Source of the DNA: Prinsepia uniflora
Taxonomy: Eukaryota > Streptophyta > Magnoliopsida > Rosales > Rosaceae
DNA length: 64,000 bases
Direction: 5' to 3'
NCBI GenBank assembly: GCA_032719365.1
Contig: CM064867.1
Location: 58,220,601 to 58,284,600, forward strand
Part shown: positions 26,101 to 37,938 of the stretch, in pieces
Layout of the letters: the number at the start of each line of letters is the position of its first letter
Position numbering within the stretch: position 1 is the first letter of the stretch
Translations under genes and position numbers: made by a program
Notes under the pieces: generated by a model
What the model was told of the DNA's origin: nothing
What the model saw: only the letters and a program-made list of their open reading frames with translations
The model's database searches: none

Positions 26101-27360
26101 TGTAACGACCCGTCCTGAATTTCAGGATTAATTTATTAATTAAATTAGGATTATCGTGACTAATCCCTGATTAGTCGAGATATTTCGGACGGACGCTATG
26201 AAATGACCATTTTGCCCTTGGAATTGGGAAAAATGTTTACTTCTGACTCGGGAGTCAAACATACTAGGACCGATGACCGTGACTTAGATCGGAACGTCAC
26301 GAGTCCGTAGACAGGCGGCGCGTCGAAATTGGATGTCGAAATTGATTTAATTAATGTCTCGGGAATTGAATTAATTAAATATTAAGTTAATTGGGTGATT
26401 AAATTAATGTGGGCCCTTGGATGAGTGACAAGTGTCACTCACCCCATTGGTGGGTTTCCTTAAAATAGGGATCTATGTCTATCGGGTGGGGGATTAATTA
26501 ATTCATTTCACTCATCTCTCTCTCTCTCTCCCCCTTCCCGTGTATCATCTTCATTTTCTCCCTAAACAAACACACAAAAACAACTACACAAACAACCTTC
26601 AATCTTCATCCTTTGCGTGTTGCGTGTGAAGGAAAGTTAGAGGGGATGTTGAGATAAACCGAATGGTGGCCACGGCAAGGACCGTCGTGCACGGTGGCTG
26701 GAGTTTCAAAAGGTAAACCGTGGGTTTGAATTTTGGGTTTTAAATTTTGGGGTTGTTGATCGATTCTAAGCCCAAGGTTATGTTCCTTGAGCTCCCATGA
26801 GCATGTAGGTACAATTTTGGACGGATTTGGACGTCAAACGTGGCTGGAATGATGACCGAAAGTCTGGCCGAAACTTTGAGCAGCCATAACTTTCAAACCA
26901 GGTACTTCTTGCAATTTTGAGGTTTATATTTGGAATCCTTGGCTCGAGTAGATGGATTTACATAGGTAGAACGTTGAATTTGGTTGAAAAATGAGTGAGA
27001 TATCGAAGTTTGAAGTTTGGGGCAACAATGGAGTTTTCCGGCGAGATTTTCCAGTGAGTTGACTCGTTGACCGGCGAGTTGATTCGTTAACTCGTTGACT
27101 TTTTCTAGAGTTGACTTTTGATTTGACCAAGCGTGGGCATTGGTCCCACCTCAACATTGGATCTGTTGACTGTTTCTAGAGTTGACGTGTGGGCACGAAT
27201 TTTGAGGTCGGACCAATGTCATTTTAAAGGTTTCGACGATCTGAATCCAATATTGGTGGTTTCGAGTCGATCGGAGATCGTTAAATTAGTCAAATCAAGG
27301 TTTTTCACTTCGGGAAATGTGTCCGAGACACGTTGAATTTTCCGAGAACGATTGGGTGTC
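26101..27360 (+). mobile_element. Gypsy-type LTR, 5' portion only
   Basis: It starts TGTAACGACCCGTCCTG at 26101, with the palindrome GTGACAAGTGTCAC near 26426, a CT microsatellite near 26515-26530, the GTGCACGGTGGC block near 26688 and a block near 27190-27340 that aligns with 61375-61525. Similarity ends about 27360 in an A-rich tract. The second half of the LTR is missing. Confidence 0.75.
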
Positions 27361-29804
27361 TAGAGGAAATGAAACATGATTAAGATAAAAAAAAATACAA
27401 AAATACAAAAAAAAAAAAGGATTCAATTGTGTGAGAAGGAAACCCCAGTCATGGTCTGTTTGATAGTGCGTAGGACATCCTCGTTTTGGGTTGTGACCTA
27501 GTTCCTCTCCATAACAGCAATGGTTACAAGCTTGGACAACGCGTCCACCTTCTCCTTGAGGATGGCGAGGAGTTTCACCTAACTCGCACTGGCCAGCTTC
27601 TCTGCATTACCTTAACTCTCTACCCAGAGAGCCTCCTCCTCCTTCAATTCTTGCTCAGGGCAAGATTCTCGCTTTTCAAGTCCCCAAGCTTCTCTAACAA
27701 CTGCTCATGGATTGGAGGAAGTTCACCTGCATTCAGAATTTTCTGAGCGAGAGAGGGAGAAAGAATCCATAGTGAAAAGAAGAAGAGGATGATTTCCTTT
27801 CTTAATTTTCTAATAATAGTTGATGAAAATAAATGGAGAAGCAGGGGGTTGTTATAGAGTTTCTCGCAACCTTACGGTATCATGATTGAAGGGGTGTGTG
27901 GAATTCGAAGCATTAAGAATAAGTTTGCATGCGCGAAAGAGAAATTGAATCTTCGAATTATTATTTACAAATGGCCGAAATCAACATTGGATAAATAAAA
28001 AGGGCCCAAAAAGCTTGTTTTGAAGGTCGCCTAACACCCAACTCATTTTGACTACTCCCAAACCAGTCTTTGAGACACGCATACACCCACACTTCAACGT
28101 CATCACATCATTTTGAATAATCTGCAAACTATGGCATGATTCCAACGGATGTTCATCCAATTGATGGTTTCTCGACCAACTTGCATGCTCAAGGCTCATC
28201 TGTAAATGAAATAGTTTACTTCCATCTCTTTTAATTTACTACTCAAATTTAACATTTAACCATTTACTTTCTAAATGTCTGTACTTCACCTCCAATAAAA
28301 AATTAAAAAAAATTGTCCCAAGTGAGCCATATAACTATGGCTGTAAGAATTCCCCACAATAAGAGGAGAAGCGGTGGACAGAGGAGTGGTGGATCTTTGA
28401 GCCACCGCTTTGCACTCTATTTGAAAAAATAGCTTCGTTTTTTTACTTTTGCAAATGGTAAGGAATATTTCCATCTAAGTGTGCTTTCTATGATTTTTTT
28501 TTATATATAAAATTGACATTTTTGAATTTAATGGTTAAATTTTGAATAATTTATACAAATTCTCATGAACAACTAGATGTAGACTTACAAAAACAATGTG
28601 GAAATTAATATCTCTTATTTTATTTTTAGATGGCTTTTACTACTTTAACAATTGTGATATTTTTGTATGCTTTAATATTAAGGTTTAGTAAATGTATTAT
28701 ATGAGGCTTTTTTTATGACTTCTATAACACTAAACTATCGCCTTGGCTTTATAATAATTTGGGTAATACTGTTTGGATACTAAATTGAATGTAATAATAA
28801 ATAAATAGTGTTATTTTATTAAATTAAATTATTTTATATTTATATTAAACCATTCATTAATTCTCACATCAATTTAGTGTATCTAAATAGTATTATTCTA
28901 ATGATATAGATTACATTAGTGAGAGAAGTAATTAGTCTTAACAACAACAATTTCGAAACGAAACCAAAAATCCTACGTACCTACAAATCTTTTCTAGGAC
29001 CCATGAATTTATCCAAGAGCGCACATTCTTATTCCATGGAGTATTGAATTAAGGAGGTTCTCTTACATGCTCATGATCCATTTTTCTTACTATAGCTCTC
29101 ACTAGTCTGCTCTAATGCAATATCCACCAGCCAAAATTGTTAGTGTTTTGCCAAAAGAATCTTCTCCCAATTCATCACAAGGAAACTTAACGCGATTGTT
29201 GTGTTTGCAAATCGGACATTTATCCCAGTATGTCAAGGATTCCTCGAGATGTGAAACTAATTAAAGTCCGACACCGAATACCAAGGGAAAATTATAATCT
29301 AGCTCTTAAACTAATTATACTATTCTTCCTAGTGTTAATGAGGTCTCGAGTTTGATTTACATCACCCGTTTCCGACGAGAAAATCACTCAAAAAGGTTTC
29401 AAGTTATCTACTTCATGCTCATTGCAAGCCCATGCAAAAGCTAAATAAATTCTCGTGTGACCAAATATGGATTTGTTACACTTACATCTACTACCACCGC
29501 AAGTGTAGAAAAGCCAAGGTGGTAAAAAGCTACACCTAAACCATTATGCACCTGCTTTGTTACCGGCTCAGTTCCAAAATTTAAATAAATAAACTATGTT
29601 CCTAGATGTTTCCATTCTGAATCTGACCCTACTCGTGAGTAAGACCACAAACGTACACTTGATCAATAACTTAACTGTAAATGGTATTTAAGGCCATGTC
29701 ATTTGCAAATGGTGAGAAGTTGCTCCTACCACCAATCTTGGTTACTAATGACTATCCCAATTACTTAGATAACCCGATAAACCAATAAACCTATTTTGAG
29801 CTAA
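27361..29804. other. Low-repeat intergenic DNA
   Basis: AT-rich sequence with A tracts near 27390-27420. A short minus-strand frame near 27650-27740 is interrupted by stops and could be a gene fragment, but I cannot identify it. Apart from the MITE-like element at 28764-28897 I see nothing functional. Confidence 0.5.
28764..28897. mobile_element. MITE-like element with terminal inverted repeats
   Basis: The left end TAATACTGTTTGGATAC and the inverse of the right end, TAATACTATTTAGATAC, match at 15 of 17 positions. The core is very AT-rich (TTATTTTATTAAATTAAA). The length of about 134 bp and lack of coding fit a MITE. The target duplication is not clear, so the ends may be off by a few bases. 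Confidence 0.6.
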
Positions 29805-31011
29805 ATGAATCCTCTCATGAACACCATGTCCTCTGTTAGTGAAGGGTGGAGGAGGCTCTGCACAATTGCAAGCTTTATAGGCTGCACCATTCTCATAATC
29901 TTTTTCAAACACAGCCGTGACAGTGTAAAGCTATCAACCATTGCCGACATAGCCATAAAATCACCAACATTGGCGAATGACTCTGATGCTAACATGCAGT
30001 TTGTGCAACAAGAAAACTTCAAGGAGCAATTGAAACAGATGAAAGGAAAAGACAAGTGCAACATATTTGATGGAAAATGGATTTATGATTCCGAGCGAAG
30101 GGTATTAAGACAGCACCCCGAGTATTCTTTTAAGTCTTAGCCACTCGATCTACAAGCACTAGAATACCCTTGGCACCTTCCAGTTCTCAATCACCGAACC
30201 TTTTTCAACTGACAGAATCTTGTTTCCTCCTATTACTGCAGGAGTATAACTGTGCAATTCAGTTTTACTGGAGCCCATTTCTAATGCAGCTAGAAATGAA
30301 CCAAGAAAATGGTAGCAGAATTCTTAGGTTAGATAGAGTTGCTACCACAGCCAAGAACTGGCCACGGGCAGACGTTATGGTATTCAACACTGGTCACTGG
30401 TGGGTACACCATGGGAAGATCAAGGCCTAAGACTTTTATTTGTTATATACTAAATAAAAAATCAAAGAAGCTTGCTCATAGAATTTGTCAAATGGAATTT
30501 ATATTTGCAGGTGGGACTTGTTTCAATATGAGGGAAAAACAGTGGAGAATGTGAAGATCGAATCAGCACTTGAGATGGCTATGAATGCCTACCTGGGCAA
30601 GATGGAATGATCAAAATGTGGATATGACTAAAACCAGAGTCCTCTTCCGGAGCATTTCACCAGAGCATATGGGAAAGCAGTCGTGCTACAACAAAACCCA
30701 ACCCATCGTGAACGATTCCTATGAAACAACATTTCCTGCAAAAATCATAGAAGTCATTGAGAGAACAATGTAGCACATGAAGACACCAGTGACGTACCTG
30801 AACATTACAAAATTGTCTCAGTACCGAAGAGATGCGCATGCAACGGTTTATGCAAAATGGCAGCGGAAGAAGTTGCTAGCTATGCAACAAAGACAGAGAG
30901 TCATATGCTGACTGCAGCCGTTGGTATTTGCCTGGGCTGCCAGATACATGGAACAGTTTATTGTATGCATCTTTGGTGTTGAAGACTTCTGAAGTCATTC
31001 TTAGTTCTTAA
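29805..31011 (+). pseudogene. Trichome birefringence-like (TBL) family pseudogene
   Basis: TBL proteins are Golgi type-II membrane proteins of the PC-esterase group that O-acetylate wall polysaccharides. Seen here: an N-terminal membrane anchor (about residues 17-34, LCTIASFIGCTILIIFF), the domain start KCNIFDGKWIYDSE, then CAIQFYWSPF, VMVFNTGHWWVHHGK, WDLFQYEGKTVENVK, DMTKTRVLFRSISPEH and DCSRWYLPGLPDTWN. Lesions: a stop at 30138-30140; the middle segment with the catalytic GDS motif is not recognisable; the intron donor near 30427 reads CT instead of GT; a one-base shift occurs near 30585; a stop lies at 30771-30773; another frame change occurs near 30905; and the DxxH histidine reads Arg. 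The ancestral gene had at least one intron (acceptor TTTGCAG near 30512). It cannot make an active enzyme. Confidence 0.85.
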
Positions 31012-31775
31012 CGCCTGCTTGTTTGATCTGGCATGAGTGTAATTAGTGTAACTTATGTTCTCCAATGGGATGCATGAAATTTCAAAGGAGTTACAAGAAA
31101 AAGGTACCTACATTTAATTATCAACGTAACCAGCTCTCAAGCCCTGTAGGTACCACCCGTGCGCACGAAGACCTTGTAGCCTGTCTGAAAAATGCAAGAC
31201 AGTTTACAGAGGATTTTCGTTTGCCACTATATCTTTCATTGGAAAAAAACAGTAAAAGGAGTAAAGCATTATCTTTTTTTCTTTTTTTCAATCAACAAGT
31301 ATATGCAGACGAAGTGTATTATACACACACACAGGATCCACACTTCTTATATGCACCAGACAAACAATAATAACCATGGATAATTGCCCTCTGACCTAAA
31401 AACTCCAACTTGAACATGATTGCAATTGGTAGAAAAAACCATGAAAGATCCTTGTATGATTTCATTACGTTCAGTTGTTCCCCTCTGCACAATTTCCATC
31501 CTTAAATTGAACATTCAAACGTAAGAACAAAATTTAGGAAAAGGACAACATTATTACAGACCAACAATAGTTTAATCATATACAATAGTAGACAACTTAT
31601 TGACCAACTACAAAGCTAGATCTCATCTGGGTTGGTCCATTGCAGGATATATTTGGGCATCTTACCCACTTCAGCACAAATTTTATCCTAAGTTACGATT
31701 TTAAGAATGCACCATGATCAGCAAGGGGAGGCTGCATGGAAGCGGATTATTTACACAAGCTTCTTACAAGGGAAC
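31012..31775. other. Intergenic / 3' flank between convergent genes
   Basis: AT-rich DNA between the 3' end of the TBL relic and the stop codon of the minus-strand gene; it probably includes that gene's 3' UTR. No ORF is supported. Confidence 0.5.
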
Positions 31776-34047
31776 CTACAGAATCTCCCATTCAGATTCA
31801 AAATAATCATCAACTGGTGATTTCTTTGTCTCCTCCATGGTAAGAGAAAGCACGAGACCCTCTCCACTATCTGACTTTGATTTTGCATCATCCCCATACC
31901 ATACGGCAAGCTGCTCATATTCTTGCTTACTCGCTGACCTCATTCTTGAAGTAAAGGATTTCTGAATTTTTTCGAGAAAATAAGTCTCAATTAAGGCCAA
32001 CTAAAGTAGGGGTGGGGTGAGAGACAGAGGGAGAGAGAGTACCTTGTAAGGCCCAGGCTTGCCTTCCATATGAGGAACAAAATGAGTGTCCTCGCCAGTC
32101 ACTATCACACAAGCCTCCTCAAGCTTTTCCTTGTCAGATTGTTGAAGGTTTTCCTTTCCATCCACAGTAACAATATTACCCTCATTTGCACCCAAACTGG
32201 AGTCATGTGATACCCCTGAAAAGTTAAAGTCGCTTGTTACCACTAGTTAAGAATACCAAAAGAAAAACATCCAAACAATTATGACCAGTACAAAATCTAA
32301 GAACCCATTTATTACATAAACCTAAATGTACAAACAGATATTCAAATTATCATGAATAATTATCAAATCTAGAACCCATATGAACAAATATCCATAATGG
32401 TCCAGAGTTGACAATATACTCTCCATTAGTTTGTCAGAGGTTCACTTCTCATCACTACTCCGTCTGATATCCGGCATCAGAAAAGTCAATCCTCGCCTGA
32501 ACGGAATAATAAAATTTAGAAGTTTAATGTGCATCTGAATGAAATATATGCAGTGGTACCAGGATAAGATGCAGAGACTTCATGGTCAGCATATCTCTCG
32601 TACACTACTTGTCCACTTGGGGAGGGTCCTACCAAGGAAACCACAGAATTGCTCAAACAGTTCTCAGTATCTGTCAAACCCCAAAGCAAAAGAGAGAAAT
32701 CAGGAAGGTTGGTAAAAAATTACGATGTTACAAGGTCCAAAATATACCCACCATTTGATTCGGCTGATAAGCCACCAGCGGAGGAATGTAAGATCTCCTT
32801 CCACTCTTTTCCATCTGATTTATTCGATACAACCATCTGATATGATTGCAAGTCAATTGCAACATCAGATGTACAGAGTCTTGCATTTGCAATCACACAA
32901 CTTTCCCTCGTGGAATCACATGTGATACCTACATCTATAGATGGGGTTATAACTGTATCTGTATGCTCGGACAAAGCTTCATGGGTATCATTTAGAATTT
33001 TGTGTCCTAAAGATGATTGTCTGCTCAAACCTTTTTCAGCAGGATTGATTGCCCATGTAAGTCTGTCTTTGATTGAGTTTTCTTTGACAACGGATCTTGT
33101 ATTACTCAGAAAACTCCCAGAAAATTCTTGTCTTGAGTACAAGTCAGAGTATGCACCTTCGCGACAATTCCCTGAGGATGGCATGCAATAGGCGTACTCT
33201 TGCTGTCCGTGGACTGTTGATTCATGGTCCACCTCCTTATTCTTTACATCCATCATTTCTGAATCTCCAATTAATTGTTCAACACCAACCATTACAGGCT
33301 CTTCTTTTTTGCTAATCTTTGTATATTTAGAACTATTAACATCAATATTATGCTCTACAGGGAGCACAGAGGTTGACATCTTTTCTGGGTCCGTTGAGGA
33401 CTGGTCCAGCAAATCTTGCATTACATCTGCATAGAACTTTTTAACAGTTGCACCAACAGTCTCTACCTGGTTCTCAACAAATTTGAGTGTGTCCTGTCCC
33501 AATAATAGAATGAGCAACAATATAAGTAACCTAACGGAAACCACTTAAGCAGCTCAGGAACAAAATTAAAAAGACCACTGTCTCGTCCCTGATCACAGAA
33601 TGACATAGAACCACAAAATTCATATTAGGCATGAGGCATATTATCAGACATAGTTGTCAACTGAAAGCAGTATGAAGAACAGTGACACAAGAAAAATATA
33701 ACATAAGCAACAAAAGTGGGGGAATGAAGAGAAAGAGGAAGACTAAGTGTAAATCTATGATTAACATTTCCAGAGCAGCAGTGTATGGCAATTATATCAT
33801 TTAGGCTGAATTATTGGTATCTACGCTTGGAAGTAAGACCAAGTGAGTTTTTCAGGGGGTCAGCTTTCTAGTTATATGAATGAGGACCTTATCTTAGGAA
33901 CCCAGAATAAAAAATAAAATAAAAAAAGACTAATAACTCAAAAAGACTTACCTGGTACATATTTTCTTCCACCTCCAAGCACATAGATTCGAATTTCAGG
34001 TATACACCCCCAACCCATTCTATACCTTCAACACCCATAGCGATCAT
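31776..34047 (-). CDS. Five-exon gene; possible ATI3-like ATG8-interacting protein
   Basis: Coding exons on the minus strand: 34047-33952, 33493-32752, 32670-32560, 32215-32043 and 32000-31776, total 1347 bp, 448 residues. All joins keep frame (phases 0, 1, 1, 0), and introns are GT-AG (donors CAG/GTAAGT, ATG/GTGGGT, CTG/GTACCA, AAG/GTACTC). The N-terminal 90 residues are conserved-looking (GIEWVGGVYLKFESMCLEVE, then FVENQVETVGATVKKFY), the middle is Ser/Thr-rich and probably disordered, and the C-terminal exon has a basic stretch and ends DDYFESEWEIL. WEIL after acidic residues fits a W-x-x-L ATG8-interacting motif. Dicot ATI3 proteins are reported to carry a C-terminal WxxL motif, so ATI3-like is my candidate; sequence identity to them is not checked. 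ATG could also be the second Met, three codons in. The exon model is strong, the function tentative. Confidence 0.75.
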
Positions 34048-34615
34048 GAATTAATCTTTACAGAAATAGGTTTATGTCTTCTGCTCTTTTGTAGTTTCGC
34101 TAATCAGTTCGTACATCAAATTTTAGAATTCATCTGCAAGTATCAATTTGAAAAAACTTAGAAGCAGCTCACACAATAACATAAAAATGCCTAAATCCAA
34201 AAGAGAACAAAACAAAACATACAATGTTCTAGAGTATCACATGAAATCTAGAAGCCAAGGAAAGCGTAGATACTATTCAAAACGAAATATCATGCTACTG
34301 CATTTGTTGTTTCTACTGTCAAGTGTTATGTTTTAACTGTGTTTTTCTGTTGACGTAAATATATTTCAAGTATACATTATTAAAGAAATGGACAAGAAGT
34401 CTTTTTTTATCCCCACCCCTGTACATCAGTCGTACCATGTCTTAGCTTATTTATATTTACTACATCTAAATACTGACTATGGGTGTGATACATAAACCAA
34501 TTAACCTGGAAATTGGAAATTCTCAGCACCTACGTAACAAATTCTGCTCGACAACATATTAGATATTAATTTTTTCAATGCCTGGTTTTAATTTTTATTT
34601 GGATCGACGAACTTT
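34048..34615. other. Upstream region / likely 5' UTR intron end
   Basis: AT-rich sequence upstream of the start codon. Minus-strand AG acceptor candidates occur just before the ATG (for example TTTCTGTAAAG near 34055). No TATA box or CT-rich leader is seen here, unlike near 44.6 kb, so this is more likely intron than promoter. Confidence 0.4.
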
Positions 34616-35105
34616 TGTTAGGTTTTTGGCTCGTCAATTATGTCCTAGCTGGTTTAGGATTGTTTTAGGAAAATTAGAGGTATACCAATTCTTATCCAAA
34701 AGGGATTAGGAAAGAATTTCTGATTTCCCTATTCAATTAGGTTTAAAATAAGTCTAAATTCCTATCCCTCTTCGGAGGAGGAATTCAATCAGCCTTGGCA
34801 CATGTATGCCAACTCTATATCTATAAATAGGGCGTGGGCAAGGCTTATTTCTAAGAGAGGAAAAACAGTTAGAACAGCTAAGAGTTTTTGAGATTAGTTC
34901 TAGGGTTACAAAAGTTCTATAATCTCTATTATTGATAAAAGGAGCCGTGATTTCTCTACCAAGAGAAATCACAACTGGACGTAGGCAAAAGTTCTGCCGA
35001 ACCAGTATAATTCTTGTGTGTTTCTAAGTTTCCTAAATTTTGCTAGTTTTAGTCTATTGTCGTTGGTTACATTAAAGAACCAGATCAGACTAGAGTTATT
35101 TAACA
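34616..35105 (+). mobile_element. Solo Ty1/Copia-type LTR
   Basis: 490 bp starting TGTTA and ending TAACA, a perfect 5-bp terminal inversion. The flanks are ACTTT (34611-34615) and GCTTT (35106-35110), a target duplication with one mismatch. A TATA box (TATAAATA, 34822-34829) and the U5-like block GACGTAGGCAAAAGTTCTGCCGAACC are present, the latter similar to 39937-39960 in another LTR. Orientation follows the TATA-to-U5 order. There is no internal sequence. Confidence 0.8.
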
Positions 35106-35345
35106 GCTTTTTCAGCCCCAAAACTAAGAATCAATAGAATGTCTGTCGCTCCATGAATATCTATTCTATATTTATATCTAGGGAATATCTTTATCAAATA
35201 AAATTATATTATGGCATGATATGATTGCCTAGATGTAGCACATATAAAAGATTACTCAGAGTTAAGTGAGCTCTCCTTGATGAATAATAAACACTTAAAA
35301 CATATTTAATTATCATCCATGTTGTCCTCATGTAAATAAAATATT

Positions 35346-37096
35346 GTGAACACCATTTATGGTGGTGGGGGGAGTAGGGGAGGGAAAGGGGGGGGGCCGG
35401 GGGGCAGCGGGTAAGGCTGTCTCCTGGAGTAAGTGCGAAGGGGGGTTGGGGAGGAAGCAGCGGGAGGGGGGTTTGGGGGCAGTCGGGTCCGAGGCAGGGG
35501 CAGGGGCAGCAGAGGGGCTGCTGGGAGCAAGGGGCAATGGGGAGGAGATCCGATCCACAGCTGGGCGAGGTGCAACAGCAAGGCCCTGCAAGGAGACCGT
35601 GTTGAGGGTTGCTCCCGGGGGGGGAGGATGGCAGCGCTGGTGGCGGCAGTGTGACAGCAGACTGAAGGGGGATAGAGGAAACAGGAGGGAGGGTGGAGAG
35701 CCAAGAGGCAAACGAATCAGGGGAGACACTGGGAGAAGGAGGAGTGAAGGACGAGAGAAAAGTAGACTCAACAAACTGGACGTGACGAGAAACGTACAGC
35801 TTGTGAGATGAGGGATCGTAACAATGATAAGCACTTTGAGTGAGGGAACAGCCAAGGAAGATGAAGGGGGTAGACCGACGTTGGAGTTTATTAGAGGAAT
35901 AGGGTCGAAGCCAAGGGTAGCACAAGCACCCATAGGTCCGAAGACGACTGTAGTTGGGGGGCTGCTGGCAAAGGGTCGTGTAGGGGCATTTGTGGTGGAG
36001 GATGAGGGTGGGGAGGCGGTTGATCAGGTAGATGGTTGTTCGGAAGGCCACGGACCAGTAGGAGAGAGGAAGGGATGCCTGATGGAGGAGAGTGAGACCT
36101 GTCTCAACAACGTGACGATGGCGACGCTCAGCAGCACCATTGTGTTGAGGGGTATGGGGGGTGAGAGAGCAGATGAGTGATGTCGTGAGAGGCAAGAAAA
36201 GGTTTGAGTTTGATGAACTCGCCACCACCATCAGTATACAGGGAGATGATGGGAGAGTGGAAGTACTTCTCAAAGAGGAGTTTAAAGGTTTGAAAGGTGG
36301 GGAAAACATCAGACTTTTTGCCAAGGGGGTAGAGCCAGGTATACTTGGTGAAGTGATCAACAAAAATTACATAATAAGAAAAACCATCGAAGGAGGTGTA
36401 GGGGGCTGGACCCCAGCCATTGCTGTAAATTAACTGTAAGGGACGAGTACTGGTTAAAGAGGAAAAGCCAAAAGGGAGGCGGTGAATTATTGCAAGAGCA
36501 GGAGTTACATAGGGACTCGAAAAACTTAGAGGAAAGACTAATATTAAAGTGACGCAGGACACTCCGAAGGGTGTTGAGGTGAGGGTGGCCAAGACGGCGA
36601 TGCCAGAGACTAGGAGAAACTGTCACACCCACCATGGCCGTAGGTTGGCGAAGGGAGGCCGGAGACCACTCGTACACATCGTCTTTACTCGGGCCTTGAA
36701 GGAGAACCGCCCCCGTGTTGAGATCCTTCACACAGAAAAAATCAGGAAATAGTTCAATAGACGTGTGGTTCTGCTTATTAAACTGAGCAATAGAAATAAC
36801 GTTACGAGTTATGGAAGGAACACAAAAGACATTTTGGAGGGTGAAGGAAGGAGAAGTAGGAGAGAAGCGTGTAAAGGAGCCAGTATGTGTGATACTTAGG
36901 CATGTACCATTGCCAATAATAATCTCATCAGGCCACTATATTGAGTGGTGTCAGAAAGATGACGGGGACTGGAAGTCACATGGTTAGAGGCACCGGAGTC
37001 CAGGAGCCAGCTAGAGGAAGAGGCCTGAGTAGTCGGATGAGCCATGGGTTGGGAGGGGGCAGGCTATTGAAGCTGAGGGCAGCGCTTGGCATTGTT
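35346..37096 (-). pseudogene. Copia pol fragment: protease, GAG-pre-integrase, integrase
   Basis: Reading from 37096 down: a decayed protease region (SWLLDSGASNH-like, with stops near 36970-37030), the GAG-pre-integrase domain with SLWHRRLGHPHLNTL near 36610, and the integrase core with FVDHFTKYTWLYPL near 36350. The second catalytic Asp is kept in LYTDGGGEF, and the Glu in AAERRHRHVVETG. The first catalytic Asp appears as Asn (YSNGWGPAP). Next comes the conserved RTYGCLCYPWLRPY / RSTPFIFLGCS linker and a long Pro/Ser-rich spacer (35370-35720). The fragment stops at 35346 before reverse transcriptase. Frames shift several times. It belongs with the gag at 37939-38640. Confidence 0.85.
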
Positions 37097-37938
37097 TTGA
37101 TTGGATATGGATTTAGAAATGGTTTTCAAATGGTTTTGATTGGATTTGCTGGATCTGGTTATTGGGTTTAAAGACCCGGATATTGTGATTGACGGGGGAC
37201 GGGCCCGGATTGGATTTAAAGACCCGGATTGAGTTTAAAGACTCGGGAGTTTAAAGACTCGGATATATTGATATTTCCCCCGTAGGCCTGTTGAGTTTAA
37301 AGACTCGGAGTTTAAAGACTCGGATTATTGAGGCCTGGATTGAGTTTAAAGACTCGAGAGTTTAAAGACTCGGATAGATCCAGCAGGTTTGATCGGATGA
37401 TTATATTGGTATCTAATGTTTTACTGCTAATGTTTTATAACGTTTATCATACTGTGTTTATGTTGCTGCGGTTTCCATGATGAAATGATGTGATTTATAA
37501 CTTTTTCAGAAATTGGGTTATGCATGCATGTTTTCAAAACGGAGGGCCAAACCCTGGTTTGTTTAAGAAATGGTTTTTGAAACTTTTATTCTTTATGGTC
37601 CACTCACATTTTTCTGGTTTTTAATTGCCCTCCAGGTCGTGGAGCTAGAGCGGGGGTTGACGTTGAGGCAGCGTCGGAGGCATAGAGTACTCGAGAGTTT
37701 TCCCGGAGTGTCTCCAATTTTCCGTTGTGCGTGTACTCTGTGTATCGTTTTGTTTTGTTTTCTTAGTTTGGTACTATGCTCTGTATAACTGCTGACTTTT
37801 GGTTATGTTGTAAATTCTCCTGCGTCTGACAATGTAATTGTGGTTTTCGTGAGGTTGTTTCGGTCATTCGTTTTTGGGTTGTCAGACGGGAGCAGGGTTT
37901 AGTCCCTAATCCTGGGGGATTAGGGGTGGGCCCTGACA
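37097..37938 (+). mobile_element. 3' portion of a Gypsy-type LTR inside the Copia element
   Basis: It ends in the family terminus GGGGATTAGGGGTGGGCCCTGACA at 37938 after GTCAGACGGGAGCAGGG, and carries GGTCCACTCACA near 37598 followed by CCTCCAGGTCGTGG. The beginning of the LTR is missing, so it is a truncated insertion between gag and protease of the minus-strand Copia element. The first half is an array of GAGTTTAAAGACTC-type units. Confidence 0.75.
37163..37378. repeat. Array of eight (G)GAGTTTAAAGACTCGG units
   Basis: Eight irregularly spaced units occur between 37163 and 37378. Most read GAGTTTAAAGACTC; one reads GGGTTTAAAGACCC, in which both stem sides changed together. Each can fold as a 4-5 bp stem with a TTAAA-type loop. 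Confidence 0.8.

Noticed and set aside
26515..26530. CT-rich tract as a gene 5' UTR
   Set aside because: It lies inside an LTR that begins at 26101 with the family start, and no downstream exon was found.
35359..35811. 150-codon Gly/Arg-rich plus-strand open frame
   Set aside because: It is the antisense of the Pro/Ser-rich spacer of the minus-strand Copia pol. Low complexity explains the absence of stops.
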